64,000 bases of DNA from Catenulispora sp. GP43. GTDB taxonomy: Bacteria; Actinomycetota; Actinomycetes; Streptomycetales; Catenulisporaceae. The DNA lies in NCBI RefSeq assembly GCF_041260665.1, contig NZ_JBGCCT010000006.1, positions 248,001 through 312,000 on the forward strand, written 5' to 3'. A model generated the notes under the pieces. It searched no databases, was not told the origin of the DNA, and worked only from the letters and a program-made list of their open reading frames with translations. The position numbers and the translations under genes were made by a program. Below, piece by piece: positions 62,628 through 64,000 of this stretch (positions are counted from its first letter, which is position 1; every line of letters begins with the position of its first letter).

Positions 62628-64000
62628 ATGACAAGGGTCGAATATCAGGGGTCGGCGGAGCCGGCGGTCGTCATCGCCGGCGCCGGCCCGACCGGGCTGA
62701 TGCTGGCCGCCGAGCTGGCGCTGGCCGGCGTGCAGGCGGCCCTGCTGGAACGCCGTCCCGATCAGGAGCTCGTCGGGCAGCGGGCGCTGGGCTTCTTCGC
62801 CCGCACCATCGAGGTGTTCGACCAGCGCGGCATCGCCGAGCGCTTCCTGGAGCGGGCCAAGACCGGCCAGTTCGGCGGCTTCGGCTGGGTGCGCCTGGAC
62901 ATCAGCGACTTCCCCACCCGCCACAACTACGGCGTCGGCCTGGCCCAGCGGCACATCGAGCGGGTCCTGGCCGACTGGGTGGCCGAACTCGGCGTGCCGA
63001 TCCGGTACGGCACCGAGATGACCGCCTTCAGCCAGGACGAGTCCGGCGTCACCGTCTCGCTGTCCGACGGCAGCACCTTGCGAACGCGCTATCTGGTCGG
63101 CTGCGACGGCGGCGGCAGCCTGGTCCGCAAGAGCGCCGGCATCGCCTTCCCCGGCTGGGAGGCCTCCTTCACCAGCCTGATCGGCGAGGCCGAGTTCGCC
63201 GAGGAACCGCCCTACGGCGTGCACCGTGACGACGGCGGCCTGCATTCCTTCGCCGCTCCGGACGAGCATGGCCTCACCCGCGTCATGGTCACCGAACCCC
63301 GGCTCGGCGGCGCCGAACGCCCGAGCCTGCGCGACCTGAGCCAGGCCCTGACCGCGGCCTTCGGCACGGACTACGGCCTGTACTCGGCCGCCTGGATCTC
63401 CCGCTTCAGCGACATGGCCCGCCAGGCCGGGACCTACCGCGACCGCCGCGTCCTGCTGGCCGGCGACGCGGCGCACGTGCACTCCCCGATGGGCGGCCAG
63501 GGCCTCGGCGTCGGCGTCCAGGACGCGGTGAACCTGGGCTGGAAGCTGGCCCAGGTGGTCAAGGGCACCGCCCCGGAAACCCTGCTCGACACCTACCACG
63601 CCGAGCGCCACCCGGTCGCCGCACGGGTCCTGCACAACACCCTGGCACAGGTGGCGCTCACCAGGACCGGCGCGCGCGCCGAGGCGCTGCGGGACATCGT
63701 GACGGAGCTGCTGGGGATGGACGAGCCGAGGCGGCGGATCGCGGGGATGATGACAGGGCTCGATATCCACTACGCCGGCACCGGTACGAAAATCAGCACC
63801 GGAACCAGCACGCAAGTCAGCACCGGCACCAGCACGCAAGTCAGCACCGGCACAGCTGCCGATGCCGACACCGGCGCCGCCGAAAGCGATGCCGCCGCCG
63901 AACTCCACCCGCTGATCGGCCGCCGCATGCCCGACCTGGACCTGCGCACTTCGGCCGGCGACCAGCGGGTCTTCACCCTGCTCCACGCCGCCCGCCCCGT
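62628..64000 (+). CDS. FAD-dependent aromatic-hydroxylase-type monooxygenase (3' end outside window)
   Basis: Read from ATG 62628; about 457 codons before the sequence ends, so the C-terminus is missing. FAD motif VVIAGAGPTGLMLAAELALA (about 15-34), a QRHIERVLADW substrate-domain stretch, LVGCDGGGSLVRKSAGI and the second FAD motif LLAGDAAHVHSPMGGQGLGV (about 280-299). This is the PHBH/polyketide-hydroxylase class, which inserts oxygen into phenolic rings using NAD(P)H. Near residue 385 a Ser/Thr/Gly repeat insert (STGTSTQVSTGT) interrupts the link to the thioredoxin-like C-terminal domain. Confidence 0.85.
   Translation, partial: MTRVEYQGSAEPAVVIAGAGPTGLMLAAELALAGVQAALLERRPDQELVGQRALGFFARTIEVFDQRGIAERFLERAKTGQFGGFGWVRLDISDFPTRHNYGVGLAQRHIERVLADWVAELGVPIRYGTEMTAFSQDESGVTVSLSDGSTLRTRYLVGCDGGGSLVRKSAGIAFPGWEASFTSLIGEAEFAEEPPYGVHRDDGGLHSFAAPDEHGLTRVMVTEPRLGGAERPSLRDLSQALTAAFGTDYGLYSAAWISRFSDMARQAGTYRDRRVLLAGDAAHVHSPMGGQGLGVGVQDAVNLGWKLAQVVKGTAPETLLDTYHAERHPVAARVLHNTLAQVALTRTGARAEALRDIVTELLGMDEPRRRIAGMMTGLDIHYAGTGTKISTGTSTQVSTGTSTQVSTGTAADADTGAAESDAAAELHPLIGRRMPDLDLRTSAGDQRVFTLLHAARP
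63780..63852 (+). repeat. 24-bp repeat encoding a Ser/Thr/Gly insert
   Basis: Two near-identical 24-bp units (ending AAGTCAGCACCGG) preceded by a degenerate third, inside the FAD monooxygenase gene. The length is a multiple of three, so the reading frame is kept. Confidence 0.7.

Noticed and set aside
62514-63986. A 490-residue minus-strand frame opposite the terminal monooxygenase
   Set aside because: The plus strand reads a complete FAD monooxygenase with GxGxxG and GDAAH motifs; it has no stop inside the window, which is why the shadow can look like the longer ORF.

Overview
The window is a high-GC (about 70 % by eye) actinomycete chromosome segment. Many GTG and TTG starts, ATGA/GTGA-coupled operons, a conservon-type signalling operon, Tat- and Sec-exported multidomain enzymes and partner-switching regulators point to a Streptomyces/Catenulispora-like organism; the genus is an inference. 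I saw no rRNA, tRNA, insertion sequence, prophage or CRISPR array. The last gene runs off the right edge.

Layout. 1-11.4 kb: accessory genes, including a secreted GH87-like alpha-glucanase with discoidin modules, two closely similar APC permeases that share one promoter architecture, a GntR regulator, a secreted peptidoglycan-binding/ricin-lectin protein and an MFS transporter. 11.4-24.8 kb: a large two-directional sulfur locus. Leftward: a 29-codon leader peptide, four luciferase-superfamily flavin monooxygenases (one of the NtaA/SnaA/DszA family) and their flavin reductase, with a GNAT acetyltransferase upstream. Rightward: a second leader peptide of the same family, two complete polar-amino-acid ABC transporters and an SsuD-like monooxygenase. 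Both leaders carry the motif RRH(I/V)DLxRxxSALC, and the rightward one overlaps an intrinsic-terminator hairpin, so a cysteine-responsive attenuator is likely. The whole resembles Bacillus pathways that salvage S-modified cysteines, in a different arrangement. This is the strongest candidate for a little-described system.

24.8-39.4 kb: metabolic and exported genes: a Tat-exported metallophosphoesterase-LamG protein, an AraC/SDR divergent pair, a Phd-like fusion, an NhaP-type antiporter, an MBL/LysR divergent pair, an alpha/beta hydrolase, a lipoprotein, and a polyprenyl synthase next to a latex-clearing-protein-like oxygenase. 39.7-43.7 kb: a conservon (kinase, roadblock, GTPase) lacking the usual DUF742 gene. 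43.9-48.9 kb: a complete branched-chain-amino-acid-type ABC operon with a 14-bp tandem repeat between its first two genes. 49-50.2 kb: an in-frame chimera of an aldo/keto reductase N-terminus and a PaaK-like ligase C-terminus. 50.6-53.2 kb: GH130, a HesB-like protein and a hemerythrin-like protein.

53.3-62.5 kb: a signalling island bracketed by two PRC-barrel-like paralogues. It holds a 1484-residue soluble poly-HAMP hybrid histidine kinase (resembling fungal Nik1-type kinases), an ANTAR-GAF-PAS-SpoIIE phosphatase and an RsbW-like anti-sigma kinase, probably a stress or osmotic partner-switching system. The window ends in an aromatic-hydroxylase-type FAD monooxygenase.
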